Shown here one piece after another: positions 1 to 8,725 of a stretch of 64,000 nucleotides of DNA; the stretch's first letter is position 1; the number at the start of each line of letters is the position of its first letter. The notes under the pieces were generated by a model. The model searched no databases, was not told the DNA's origin, and saw only the letters and a program-made list of their open reading frames with translations. Position numbers and translations under genes: made by a program. Source of the DNA: Mesoflavibacter profundi (GTDB lineage: Bacteria > Bacteroidota > Bacteroidia > Flavobacteriales > Flavobacteriaceae); the NCBI RefSeq assembly GCF_014764305.1, contig NZ_CP061703.1:819501-883500 (forward strand), read 5' to 3'.

Positions 1-1435
1 TGTTTTTATGTGTTGAAAACGTTGCGCGTTGGTGCCAAAATCTAGCAATACCGATAAGTACCTCTAATCCCATTTCTGGAATGTATGAAAAATCACCAGT
101 ATACCTGTAATAGTTAAAAATTGCGAATGCTATTGATCCGTTACGATGAATTTCTTCAAAGGTTATTTCCCATTCATTATGACATTCTTCACCATTCATG
201 GTTACCATTGGATAAAGCGCAGCACCATTTTTAAACCCTAATTTTTGAGCGTTTTCTATAGCTTTTTCTAAATGATTATAACGGTATTGTAATAAGTTAC
301 GTGCTACTTTTTGATCTTTGGTCGCCATGTAAAACGGTATACAATACGCTTCTGTATCCCAATAGGTACTACCACCATATTTTTCGCCAGTAAATCCTTT
401 TGGACCAATGTTTAGTCTAGAATCTTTACCTAAATAAGTTTGATTAAGTTGAAAGATATTAAAACGAATACCTTGTTGTGCCTTTACATCACCATCAATC
501 GTGATATCTGACATGTTCCAAATCTCTGTCCAAGCTTGTTTTTGGTCTTCTAAAAGCGCATCAAAACCTTTTGTATTTGCTTTAGATAAAGCCGTTTTTG
601 CAGCGTCTATTAGTTTAGCTTTTTCATGATATCTATCTACGGTGTAACCTCCAAATTTCACTAAACTCGCTGTTTGATTTTGCTCAACGTTTACATTGTA
701 TGAGAATGTAATTGTATGTTCAGTTGAAGTTGCTTCTGGTGTAATATCTTGCTTTTCATCATTTATAAACGCATGAGACTGCATAAAGGTGCAGGTATGA
801 AAATTGGTTTTCATGGTATGCGCTTCTATAAATGCTTGGTCGTTTATAACTTCAATATTTGTGGTATTCCAAAACTTATCATCCCAATTAGAATCTTCGT
901 TTGTAATACCGCTATCTATATAAGGTTGAAACTGAATAGCTGCACTTCCGTTTAATGGTTTTATGTTAAATTTTATGGCGCCAACTTCATCTAAATCTAA
1001 ACTTAAAAAACGAACGATGTTAACTTCAACTTTTAAATCATTTTGAAGTGTTACTTCAAAACGTCTAGATAGCCAGCCTTCTTTCATGTTTAATTCTCTA
1101 CGAAAGTGGTCTACGCGTTTTGCTTTAAAAAGGTCTAAAGCTTCACCATTAATGGTGACGTTAATACCAATCCAACTTGGTGCATTAAGTACTTTAGCGA
1201 AATATTCTGGATATCCGTTTTTCCACCAACCAACGCGTGTTTTGTCTGGATAATACACACCAGCGATGTAACTACCTTGAAAGGTTGGTCCTGAGTATTG
1301 TTCTTCAAAATTAGCACGTTGCCCCATTGCGCCATTACCGATGCTAAATAAACTTTCGGAAGACTTTACGCGATCCGCGTCAAAACCTTCTTCTATGATT
1401 GACCAATTATTTGGTTGTATATAATCTTGATTCAT
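1..1435 (-). CDS. Glycoside hydrolase family 65 phosphorylase, probably maltose phosphorylase (partial)
   Basis: Reading the minus strand from the ATG at 1435 gives 478 residues before the window edge; the C-terminal third is missing. The start MNQDYIQPNNW and the segment GEECHNEWEITFEEIHRNG are typical of GH65 maltose/trehalose/kojibiose phosphorylases; the first Glu pair region carries the general acid. These enzymes split a disaccharide with phosphate to give glucose and beta-glucose-1-phosphate. The neighbour pgmB lies just upstream, with a 14-base gap, and would convert beta-glucose-1-phosphate, so the two form one maltose-use operon. No signal peptide is visible, so it should act in the cytoplasm. 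Substrate choice between maltose and related sugars is inferred from context. Confidence 0.9.
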   Translation of the reverse strand, partial: MNQDYIQPNNWSIIEEGFDADRVKSSESLFSIGNGAMGQRANFEEQYSGPTFQGSYIAGVYYPDKTRVGWWKNGYPEYFAKVLNAPSWIGINVTINGEALDLFKAKRVDHFRRELNMKEGWLSRRFEVTLQNDLKVEVNIVRFLSLDLDEVGAIKFNIKPLNGSAAIQFQPYIDSGITNEDSNWDDKFWNTTNIEVINDQAFIEAHTMKTNFHTCTFMQSHAFINDEKQDITPEATSTEHTITFSYNVNVEQNQTASLVKFGGYTVDRYHEKAKLIDAAKTALSKANTKGFDALLEDQKQAWTEIWNMSDITIDGDVKAQQGIRFNIFQLNQTYLGKDSRLNIGPKGFTGEKYGGSTYWDTEAYCIPFYMATKDQKVARNLLQYRYNHLEKAIENAQKLGFKNGAALYPMVTMNGEECHNEWEITFEEIHRNGSIAFAIFNYYRYTGDFSYIPEMGLEVLIGIARFWHQRATFSTHKN

Positions 1436-1449
1436 TGTTAATGAATAAT

Positions 1450-2106
1450 TTATCTTTTTATTAATTTATCTATAAACGCAGTGTCAATTTCGGTAAAATC
1501 TGAAAAGACATAATCTGCTTCATGTAATACGTTTTGTTCTCCTATCCCGATAGAAATCATATTTGCAGTATTTGCTGCTTGTACACCAGCAACCGAATCT
1601 TCAAAAACGATACATTCTTCTGGTTTTATGTTTAATGCTTTTGCTGCAACTAAAAACACTTCTGGATCTGGTTTTGCCTTGCTTACGTCATTGCCATCTA
1701 CAATAGCATCAAACTGCTTTAGTAAATCTACTTTTTCAAGAATTTGACGTGCGTTTTTACTTGCCGATCCTAAAGAAATAGGTTGATCTTGTTCTTTTAA
1801 ATAATTTAAAACTTTTGGTACATCGGGAAGTATTTCGTTGTGATTCATTTTAGCGATAAAGCTTAAATAATCATCATTTTTAGATGCCATTAAGGCATTA
1901 AATTTGTCTTCGGAAATAGTTTTATTTCCCCATGTTAATATTTTTTCAAGAGATTTAACTCTGCTTACACCTTTAAGTTGTTCATTTTGTTCGTGTGAAA
2001 AATCGATACCAATACTTTTTGCTAGTTTTTGCCAAGCTAAAAAGTGATATTTAGCTGTATCTACGATTACACCATCTAAATCGAATATGAAGCCTTTTTT
2101 ATTCAT
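1450..2106 (-). CDS. pgmB: Beta-phosphoglucomutase
   Basis: The 218-residue protein is a HAD-superfamily phosphatase-fold enzyme. FDLDGVIVDT near residues 8-17 carries the nucleophile Asp9 and acid/base Asp11, SLGSASKN holds the motif II Ser, and KAKPDPEVF plus FEDSVAGVQAA are motifs III and IV. Length and the cap-domain segment LKGVSRVKSLEKIL match beta-phosphoglucomutases rather than general HAD phosphatases. It would turn beta-glucose-1-phosphate into glucose-6-phosphate in the cytoplasm. It is immediately upstream of the GH65 phosphorylase gene on the same strand, which makes that substrate. Confidence 0.93.
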   Translation of the reverse strand: MNKKGFIFDLDGVIVDTAKYHFLAWQKLAKSIGIDFSHEQNEQLKGVSRVKSLEKILTWGNKTISEDKFNALMASKNDDYLSFIAKMNHNEILPDVPKVLNYLKEQDQPISLGSASKNARQILEKVDLLKQFDAIVDGNDVSKAKPDPEVFLVAAKALNIKPEECIVFEDSVAGVQAANTANMISIGIGEQNVLHEADYVFSDFTEIDTAFIDKLIKR

Positions 2107-2182
2107 TTAATAAAGTTTGTCGTTAAAGTTAGGTAAAAAAGAAAATATGTGTAGCAATAAACCTATGGATGTTTTAATAAAC

Positions 2183-2214
2183 AAAAAAAGCTAACTTAAT
2201 AAGTTAGCTTTTTT
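2183..2214 (-). terminator. Rho-independent terminator after tRNA-Leu
   Basis: A stem GCTAACTT/AAGTTAGC with a 3-base loop is flanked by A and T runs. It lies just downstream of tRNA-Leu and upstream of pgmB on the minus strand, so it most likely ends the tRNA transcript. Confidence 0.8.
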
Positions 2215-2220
2215 ACTCTG

Positions 2221-2302
2221 TACAGGCGGAGAGACTCGAACTCTCACACCTTGCGGCACTAGATCCTAAGTCTAGCGTGTCTACCAATTCCACCACGCCT
2301 GC
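2221..2302 (-). tRNA. tRNA-Leu (anticodon UAG)
   Basis: The minus strand folds as an 82-nt class II tRNA. The acceptor arm GCAGGCG pairs with CGCCTGT, the anticodon loop is CTTAGGA giving anticodon TAG, there is a long variable arm as expected for leucine, and the T arm has GAGTTCGAGTCTC. The discriminator base is A. The CCA end is not encoded. Confidence 0.97.
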
Positions 2303-2422
2303 AACTTGTTTCCGTTAATTTCGGATTGCAAATATAATCAATAGTTTCAATTTACAAACAAGTTAATAGCAGATTTTTTTGATTTGCTTTTTGTACTTTT
2401 ACATAAATCATAAAATTCTCTT

Positions 2423-3811
2423 ATGCAAAACATTTCAACATACGTAAAAGACAACAAACAACGCTTTATTGACGAGCTAATAGAACTCTTAAAAATTCCT
2501 TCTATTAGTGCAAATTCTGCTTACAAAGAACATACCTTTAATACTGCAGATGCTGTAGCAGAAAGTTTAAAAAAAGCAGGTTGTGACAACGTAGAAATCT
2601 GCCCAACCGATGGTTATCCTATTGTCTATGCAGATAAAATAATTGATAAAAATTTACCAACCGTTTTAGTTTACGGTCATTACGATGTACAACCGCCAGA
2701 TCCTTTAGACTTATGGCATTCGCCTCCTTTTGAGCCTGTCATTAATCCTACAGACTTACATCCTGAAGGTGCAATTTTTGCACGTGGCGCTTGTGATGAC
2801 AAAGGTCAAATGTACATGCACGTAAAAGCAATGGAGTTTATGACCAAAAATAATTGCTTACCATGTAACGTTAAGTTTATGATCGAAGGTGAAGAAGAAG
2901 TTGGTAGCGTTAATCTTGGAAAGTTTGTAAAGGAAAATCGCGAAAAATTAGCTAACGATGTGATTTTAATTTCAGATACTGGTATGATTGCTAAAGATGT
3001 GCCTTCTATTACCACAGGTTTACGTGGTTTAAGTTATGTAGAAGTTGAAGTTACTGGTCCAAATCGCGATTTACATTCTGGATTATATGGTGGCGCTGTT
3101 GCCAATCCTATTAATGTGTTAACTAAAATGATTGCTTCACTTCATGATGAAAATAACCACATTATCATTCCTGGTTTTTATGATAAAGTTGAAGAATTAA
3201 GCCAAGAAGAACGTGCACAAATGGCAAAAGCACCTTTTTCTTTAGACGCTTATAAAAAATCATTAGATATTGATGCTGTTTATGGTGAAGCCGGTTACAC
3301 AACTAACGAACGTAACAGCATTAGACCAACTTTAGACGTTAACGGAATTTGGGGCGGATACATTGGCGAAGGTGCAAAAACCGTTATTGCAAGCAAGGCT
3401 TATGCAAAAATATCAATGCGATTAGTACCAAATCAAGATTGGGAAGAGATCACCCAACTATTTAAAACACATTTTGAAAACATTGCTCCAGAAGGTGTAA
3501 AAGTAATTGTAAAACCACATCATGGCGGACAAGGTTACGTAACGCCAATAGATAGTGTTGGTTATCAAGCTGCAAGTAAAGCTTACGAACAAACTTTTGG
3601 AAAAACACCTATACCACAACGTAGTGGCGGAAGTATTCCTATTGTTTCACTTTTTGAAGAGCAACTAAAAAGCAAAACCATTTTAATGGGCTTTGGTCTT
3701 GATAGCGATGCAATACATAGTCCAAACGAACATTTTGGAGTATGGAATTATCTAAAAGGCATAGAAACTATTCCGTATTTCTATCAATATTTTACAGAGC
3801 TACATAAATAA
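2423..3811 (+). CDS. M20 family dipeptidase
   Basis: A 462-residue cytoplasmic zinc peptidase of the M20 family, similar to beta-Ala-His/cytosolic non-specific dipeptidases. Metal and catalytic motifs are visible in order: GHYDVQPPDP (His86, Asp88), GACDDKGQM (bridging Asp125/126), GEEEVGS near 156-162 (catalytic Glu), SDTG, LHSGLYGG in the dimerisation domain, and GGSIPIV with a late HSPNE His. It should hydrolyse dipeptides during peptide turnover. It is a single gene between tRNA-Leu (opposite strand) and the transporter gene downstream. No signal peptide. Confidence 0.92.
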   Translation: MQNISTYVKDNKQRFIDELIELLKIPSISANSAYKEHTFNTADAVAESLKKAGCDNVEICPTDGYPIVYADKIIDKNLPTVLVYGHYDVQPPDPLDLWHSPPFEPVINPTDLHPEGAIFARGACDDKGQMYMHVKAMEFMTKNNCLPCNVKFMIEGEEEVGSVNLGKFVKENREKLANDVILISDTGMIAKDVPSITTGLRGLSYVEVEVTGPNRDLHSGLYGGAVANPINVLTKMIASLHDENNHIIIPGFYDKVEELSQEERAQMAKAPFSLDAYKKSLDIDAVYGEAGYTTNERNSIRPTLDVNGIWGGYIGEGAKTVIASKAYAKISMRLVPNQDWEEITQLFKTHFENIAPEGVKVIVKPHHGGQGYVTPIDSVGYQAASKAYEQTFGKTPIPQRSGGSIPIVSLFEEQLKSKTILMGFGLDSDAIHSPNEHFGVWNYLKGIETIPYFYQYFTELHK

Positions 3812-3813
3812 AA

Positions 3814-3940
3814 TTTGGGTGTTTCCACCTTTTGCTTCTAATGGCAAAAGGTGGTCGCGCTTTTCATTATATCTTAATTTTGCCATATATGGCAGCAAAA
3901 TTAAGGATGTCATTACAATCGCTAACACAACTCACCCAAA
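3814..3940. repeat. Nested inverted-repeat element, structured intergenic repeat
   Basis: An outer stem TTTGGGTG (3814-3821) pairs with CACCCAAA (3933-3940). It encloses a first hairpin CCACCTTTTGC/GCAAAAGGTGG (3825-3854) and a second one CTTAATTTTGC/GCAAAATTAAG (3873-3905), joined by a segment GGTCGCGCTTTTCATTATAT and followed by ATTACAATCGCTAACAC. From memory this arrangement resembles a dispersed structured repeat in flavobacterial genomes with variable hairpin arms and a conserved core near TCGGGCTTTC and CAATCCCTAAC; I cannot verify the family. The element stops one base before the GTG start of the next gene. Confidence 0.7.
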
Positions 3941-4801
3941 GTGAAAGACCAACATTTTAAGCATGTTTTAGAACTTACTTTTGCTACTTTTTTAATAAGT
4001 ACGTCTGGTGCTTTAGGTAGATACATAGATATGCCTGCTCCAGTAACAATTTGGTGGCGAAGCATTTTGGCAATGCTTATTTTATTGGGTTATTGCAAGT
4101 ATAAAAACATCAAATTAAACATTCTTTCAAAAAAAGATTTAGGTGGTTTTATAATTGCATCCATCTTTATGGCATTACATTGGATTACTTACTTTATTGC
4201 ACTGCAAAAATCTAGTGTTGCAATTGGTATGTTATCACTATTTACATTCCCAATAATTACAGCGCTTTTAGAGCCATTATATTCTAAAACTAAATTTGAT
4301 ATCATGCACCTTATACTTGGTGCAATGGTACTTTTAGGCATTTATATTTTATCTCCAGAAATAGACTTTGAAAACGAAGCATTTATAGGCATATTCTTCG
4401 GATTGGTTTCTGCTTTGTGTTATGCGCTTCGAATTTTAATAATGAAACAGTATGTAACTACTTATCATGGTAGTCATTTAATGTTTTATCAATTACTAAT
4501 TATAGGTATAATGTTATCGCCTGTATTAATTTTCTTAGACAGCTCTAATATGGTAACCCAATATCCTTATGTGATTATTTTAGCGTTAGTCACTACAGCT
4601 TTAGGACATACTTTATTTGTACAAAGTTTAAATCATTTTAAAGTGAGTACAGCAAGTATTATTGGTAGTACACAGCCTATTTTTGGGATCATTATTGCTT
4701 ACTTTTTCTTAAATGAAATCCCTACTTGGAACACCTTTTTTGGCGGATTATTAATCCTTTCTACAGTCATCATAGAAAGTCTTAGAACACGAAAGAAATA
4801 A
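3941..4801 (+). CDS. EamA/DMT-family transporter
   Basis: A 286-residue integral membrane protein with about ten hydrophobic helices arranged as two EamA halves; the second half begins near residue 147 (GIFFGLVSALCYALRIL). The motif LGRYIDMPAPVTIWWRS and the ending STQPIFGIIIAYFFLNEIP are typical of drug/metabolite transporters. The substrate is unknown. The start is GTG directly after the closing stem of the structured repeat; the next Met is at residue 30, inside the first helices, so GTG is the better start. Confidence 0.85.
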   Translation: MKDQHFKHVLELTFATFLISTSGALGRYIDMPAPVTIWWRSILAMLILLGYCKYKNIKLNILSKKDLGGFIIASIFMALHWITYFIALQKSSVAIGMLSLFTFPIITALLEPLYSKTKFDIMHLILGAMVLLGIYILSPEIDFENEAFIGIFFGLVSALCYALRILIMKQYVTTYHGSHLMFYQLLIIGIMLSPVLIFLDSSNMVTQYPYVIILALVTTALGHTLFVQSLNHFKVSTASIIGSTQPIFGIIIAYFFLNEIPTWNTFFGGLLILSTVIIESLRTRKK

Positions 4802-4822
4802 AATATTTTCACTCAAAACTTA

Positions 4823-4838
4823 TTCTACATTTGTAGAA
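4823..4838. promoter_or_regulatory. BlaI-type operator, copy 1
   Basis: The perfect dyad TTCTACAttTGTAGAA contains TACAnnTGTA, the core of BlaI/MecI operators. It lies 50 bases upstream of a BlaI-family gene, with a second copy centred 28 bp further on. I infer autorepression of the blaI/M56 operon. Confidence 0.8.
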
Positions 4839-4851
4839 TTCATTTTTATAC

Positions 4852-4865
4852 TCTACATTTGTAGA
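4852..4865. promoter_or_regulatory. BlaI-type operator, copy 2
   Basis: The dyad TCTACAttTGTAGA repeats the core of the first operator. It ends 22 bases before the start codon of the regulator gene, a position suited to blocking transcription initiation. Confidence 0.8.
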
Positions 4866-4887
4866 AGTTACTCTAAAAACATAGAAC

Positions 4888-5253
4888 ATGCAGTTATCAA
4901 AATCTGAAGAAGAATTAATGAGTTATTTATGGCAATTAGAAAAAGGGTTTATGAAAGACTTGCTAGACGCTTATCCAGAACCAAAACCAGCAAACACTAC
5001 GGTTGCGACGCTATTAAAACGCATGACAGACAAAGGTTTTGTGGCTTATAACAAATTTGGAAACTCTAGACAATACTATCCTTTAGTTAAAAAGAAAGAC
5101 TATTTTTCTAAGCATGTAAATGGTTTGATTAAAAACTTTTTTAATAACAGTAGTACGCAATTTGCTTCGTTTTTTACTCAAGAAACAGATTTAACTAAAG
5201 AAGAATTAGAAGAACTACGCGCAATTATTGACCATCAAATTAAAAACAAATAA
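4888..5253 (+). CDS. BlaI/MecI/CopY family transcriptional repressor
   Basis: 121 residues, the normal size of the family, with an N-terminal winged helix (SKSEEELMSYLWQLEKGFMKDLLDAYPEPKPANTTVATLL) and a C-terminal dimerisation region. The family represses its own operon and is inactivated by proteolysis after signalling by the M56 membrane partner. That partner is encoded two bases downstream. Two TACAnnTGTA dyads lie just upstream. The genes controlled here besides the operon are unknown, and nothing shows a link to beta-lactams. Confidence 0.92.
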   Translation: MQLSKSEEELMSYLWQLEKGFMKDLLDAYPEPKPANTTVATLLKRMTDKGFVAYNKFGNSRQYYPLVKKKDYFSKHVNGLIKNFFNNSSTQFASFFTQETDLTKEELEELRAIIDHQIKNK

Positions 5254-5255
5254 TC

Positions 5256-7460
5256 ATGGGTATTCTGCTATTAAAATCATCGGCATGTTTGGCTATTTTA
5301 ATGCTATTTTACAAAATAGTTTTAGAGCCGTTAAACCATCATCATTTTAAAAGATTTTATCTATTAGCTGCGCTTTTACTATCGGCAATCATACCTTTTA
5401 TTACATTTATTAAATATGTAGAACCAACTTTAGATTTTGGTGTTTACAATCCAGAAAGTATGACTACACCACCATATTTTCGTGCAGAATTACCCACAAT
5501 TACAGAAGAACAACCCAACACATTTTTACCAACTCTTTTATGGACATTTTATGCAATTGGTGTAATTGTATTTTCAACGCGATTTATTTTAAATCTAATT
5601 AAAATTTCATCTAAAATTAAAAGGCATCAAAAGGTTAAAACATCTATTTTTATTAATGTCCTAATTGAAAAACTTGCCATTCCGCATACGTTTTTCAACT
5701 ATATTTTTCTTAATAAATTTGCTTTTGAAAATAACGATATTCCACAAGAAGTTTTATTACACGAACAAGCACATGCTAAGCAAAAACATAGTTTAGACAT
5801 TTTGTTTTTAGAAATCTTACAGGTTATTTTTTGGTTTAATCCACTACTCTATTTTATAAAAAAAGACATTAAACTTAACCACGAATTTTTGGCCGATCAG
5901 CATGTTTTAAAAAGTGGTTTCAACTTAAAGATTTATCAAAATCTCTTGTTAAAGTTCTCATCAAACCAAAAAGAGTTAGCATTGGTTAATGCTATTAATT
6001 ATTCATCAATCAAAAAACGTTTAACAATTATGAACACACAAACAACACAAAGAACAAAATGGCTTAGAAGCCTATTAATACTACCTGTATTGGCATTGCT
6101 TTTATTTAGTTTTAGTCAAACTAAAGAGGTTGAAAAAAATATTGAACCCAAAAATGAATATAATGAAACTGAAAAGCTTTATGCTAGAAGCATATCCATT
6201 AAAGTTATTAAGGAAGGACAATATTTAATAGATGGTTTTCTAGCTAACAAGAAAAACTTTGTAAAGACCATAAATCAATTACATCAAGATATTTCTAAAA
6301 GTGAAAGAGAAAAAGTAATAAACATACATGTCGATAGTCCAGAAGAAATCTCTGATAAAGAAGTTTGGTTTATTTTTAATAATGTTCAAGATTATGGCTA
6401 CCATAGAATTGTTGCATATAATCAAGAAATTATTAGGTCTAAAAGAAATACTCCTTTTAAATTAGAAGATAATATTGGTTTAGAAAAGAATAATAAACAA
6501 ACCTTAGAAATCAATCAAAATCCGTTATTTCTTAGGCTAAATGGTAAGTCAACTAGTTTAGAAAAAATAAGAACAGATTTTATAGACTTGTTTGGTAAAG
6601 ATGAAGTTGAATTACAGATAAATTCAAAAGGTAAAAGTCTAGATTATTCTATTTTAGAAAAGGTAACTGAAGAGTTAGAAGGCTTATGTAAATCAATAGA
6701 GTTAAGTCATGGAATTACTATCAATGACAAAACACATAAAGTAGCATCAAATAAAGACTATACTTTTAAAATTGTAGGAAAAGAAACTTCACAAGACAAA
6801 CAATACCCTATGCTAGGTTTTTCAGTTTTTAAAGGTGATCCTATTTATGCCAATAAAAAATTGATACGAGCAAGTCAAGTTGCTGTAACGACAGAAAAGA
6901 AAGTGCTAAATTTTAAATTTAAAGTACCTGGTAAACCAACAATAAAAGTTGAAGGCACTTTGCTTAATAAAGAAGCTATAAAATATTTATTTGAAGCAAA
7001 AGATGGTACTACTATACAATACTTTGACATTGAACTTGAAGACGGTAGTAAAGTTGCGCATATGCATGTTATTGTAACTGAAAAACCTAATAAAAAAGAT
7101 AATGAATTAATTCCGCCTCCGCCGCCACCAGTTCCGCATAATGCGACAAAAGAGCAAAAAGAAAAGTACAAAAAGATTAGTAAAGAATACTACAAAAAAT
7201 ACAAAATAGTAGATGGTAAACCTATAAAAATAGCTGCGCCACCAAAACCAAAATCGCCTTTAGATATTGTTATTGAAATGGCTAAAAAAGATGCCACTTT
7301 TTATTATAATAATGAAACAATAACCTCTGATAAAGCAATAAAACTTTTAAAAGAAAATAAAAACTTAAATATTTCTTCAAGCACTAATAATGGAGTATCA
7401 ATAGTTCATATTTCAGATAAACCCATAAAAATTGTAAATGGCAAAGTTGTAAATGATTAA
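5256..7460 (+). CDS. M56 (BlaR1/MecR1-like) membrane metallopeptidase
   Basis: 734 residues. The N-terminal part has four hydrophobic helices and the M56 zinc motif HEQAH (His169-Glu170-His173), with a second zinc ligand region around NHEFLADQHVL. A further helix near residue 275 leads to a long extracytoplasmic region with no penicillin-binding sensor domain; it carries repeated beta-rich segments and a proline run PPPPPPVPHN near residue 625. It should sense an envelope signal and cleave the BlaI-type repressor encoded just upstream. The signal is unknown. A second pair of the same kind occurs at 42.5-44.6 kb. Confidence 0.88.
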   Translation: MGILLLKSSACLAILMLFYKIVLEPLNHHHFKRFYLLAALLLSAIIPFITFIKYVEPTLDFGVYNPESMTTPPYFRAELPTITEEQPNTFLPTLLWTFYAIGVIVFSTRFILNLIKISSKIKRHQKVKTSIFINVLIEKLAIPHTFFNYIFLNKFAFENNDIPQEVLLHEQAHAKQKHSLDILFLEILQVIFWFNPLLYFIKKDIKLNHEFLADQHVLKSGFNLKIYQNLLLKFSSNQKELALVNAINYSSIKKRLTIMNTQTTQRTKWLRSLLILPVLALLLFSFSQTKEVEKNIEPKNEYNETEKLYARSISIKVIKEGQYLIDGFLANKKNFVKTINQLHQDISKSEREKVINIHVDSPEEISDKEVWFIFNNVQDYGYHRIVAYNQEIIRSKRNTPFKLEDNIGLEKNNKQTLEINQNPLFLRLNGKSTSLEKIRTDFIDLFGKDEVELQINSKGKSLDYSILEKVTEELEGLCKSIELSHGITINDKTHKVASNKDYTFKIVGKETSQDKQYPMLGFSVFKGDPIYANKKLIRASQVAVTTEKKVLNFKFKVPGKPTIKVEGTLLNKEAIKYLFEAKDGTTIQYFDIELEDGSKVAHMHVIVTEKPNKKDNELIPPPPPPVPHNATKEQKEKYKKISKEYYKKYKIVDGKPIKIAAPPKPKSPLDIVIEMAKKDATFYYNNETITSDKAIKLLKENKNLNISSSTNNGVSIVHISDKPIKIVNGKVVND

Positions 7461-7471
7461 AATAAAAAAAA

Positions 7472-7490
7472 CATTCAATAAAATTGAATG
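7472..7490 (+). terminator. Short hairpin after the M56 gene, possible terminator
   Basis: CATTCAAT and ATTGAATG flank a 3-base loop, followed by GTATTTTAAT. The stem is AT-rich and the T run is poor, so termination is only suggested. Confidence 0.35.
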
Positions 7491-7571
7491 GTATTTTAAT
7501 CAATTAATGTAACATTTCAGTGTAATTTACGTTCTAATTAGCATCATCATCAATCAAAACACAATCACATC

Positions 7572-8672
7572 ATGTTACAACACTTTTTTATTATTTGCTC
7601 TGGCGCAGATATTAACATCTTAAAAAATGCCTCTTCAAACGAAAAAAACAAATTCGCAGGAATTGGCGCAACAGTTTTTTTTACAGCGCTAATGGCATTT
7701 ATCGCTTCTGGTTATGCGCTTTATACTGTTTTTGACAATCTTTTTACAGCCATATTTTTCGGACTAATTTGGGGATTACTTATTTTTAATTTAGATCGTT
7801 TTATCGTGTCTACACTAAAGAAAAGAGATTCTTTTTTAGATGAATTTTTGCAAGCACTTCCAAGACTAATTTTAGCTTTAATTATTGCTATAGTTATATC
7901 AAAACCTTTAGAGATGAAGATTTTTGAAAAAGAAATCAATCAGGTTTTATTGGAAGAAAAAAATGCAATGACACTTGAAAATCAAGAACAAATTGCGCTT
8001 CAATTTTCTCCTAAAGAAACAGAACTAAAGCAAAACATCGAAGATTTAAAGTCCGAAATTGACACCAAAGAAGCCGAAGTCAATGCACTTTACGACACTT
8101 ACATTAGCGAAGCCGAAGGTACTGCAGGAACAAAAAAACTGGGTAAAGGTCCAGTTTACAAGGAAAAGCGAGACAAACACGATGCTGCATTAGCCCAATT
8201 ACAACAACTAAAAACAGAGAACAAAACAAAAATTGAAGCTATTGAAATCCAATTACAACAACTTCAAAACAACTATCAAACACAAGTTAATAATACACAA
8301 CCTATAATTGATGGTTTTGATGGTTTAATGGCTCGTATTAATGCTTTAAACAAATTACCTTGGTTACCTTCGTTTTTTATATTCTTGTTGTTTTTAGCTA
8401 TTGAAACTGCGCCAATTTTCGCAAAATTAATTTCACCTAAAAGTGAATATGATTTTAAATTAGAAGATCAAGAAACTGCTGTAAAAATAGTAGTACAACA
8501 ACGTGTTGAAGAACGTAAACTAGCTTTACAAACCGATTTTACAATTAACGATAAAGTATATAGAGACTTGTCTGAAGAAGACGAATTATATCAATTTAAA
8601 CGCAAAAAAGCTAGGGAACTTATGCAGTTACAAGCAGATGCATTTTATAAAAGTCAGCAAAAATTATTGTAA
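7572..8672 (+). CDS. DUF4407 domain membrane protein
   Basis: 366 residues matching DUF4407. The start MLQHFFIICSGADINIL is followed by two pairs of hydrophobic helices (about 30-75 and 90-115). A long charged coiled-coil region (about 130-245) carries many Glu/Lys/Gln residues, and a last helix (about 262-285) precedes a cytoplasmic tail. The function of the family is not known. It stands alone between the M56 gene and a shared terminator. Confidence 0.82.
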   Translation: MLQHFFIICSGADINILKNASSNEKNKFAGIGATVFFTALMAFIASGYALYTVFDNLFTAIFFGLIWGLLIFNLDRFIVSTLKKRDSFLDEFLQALPRLILALIIAIVISKPLEMKIFEKEINQVLLEEKNAMTLENQEQIALQFSPKETELKQNIEDLKSEIDTKEAEVNALYDTYISEAEGTAGTKKLGKGPVYKEKRDKHDAALAQLQQLKTENKTKIEAIEIQLQQLQNNYQTQVNNTQPIIDGFDGLMARINALNKLPWLPSFFIFLLFLAIETAPIFAKLISPKSEYDFKLEDQETAVKIVVQQRVEERKLALQTDFTINDKVYRDLSEEDELYQFKRKKARELMQLQADAFYKSQQKLL

Positions 8673-8712
8673 AAAAAAGCCCGATTTTTCAATTAGAAAA
8701 TCGGGCTTTTTT
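8673..8712. terminator. Bidirectional terminator
   Basis: The stem GCCCGATTTT/AAAATCGGGC has an A run on its left and a T run on its right. It separates the convergent DUF4407 and PhnA-like genes and can serve both. Confidence 0.92.
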
Positions 8713-8725
8713 CATATTAAAAATT

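Noticed and set aside
6875-7171. 98-residue minus-strand frame inside the first M56 gene
   Set aside because: Its glycine run is the complement of the proline-rich segment of the M56 protein; no independent support.
5256-7460. Beta-lactam resistance operon at 4.8-7.5 kb
   Set aside because: BlaI/M56 pairs are present but there is no beta-lactamase or penicillin-binding sensor domain, so a resistance role is not supported.
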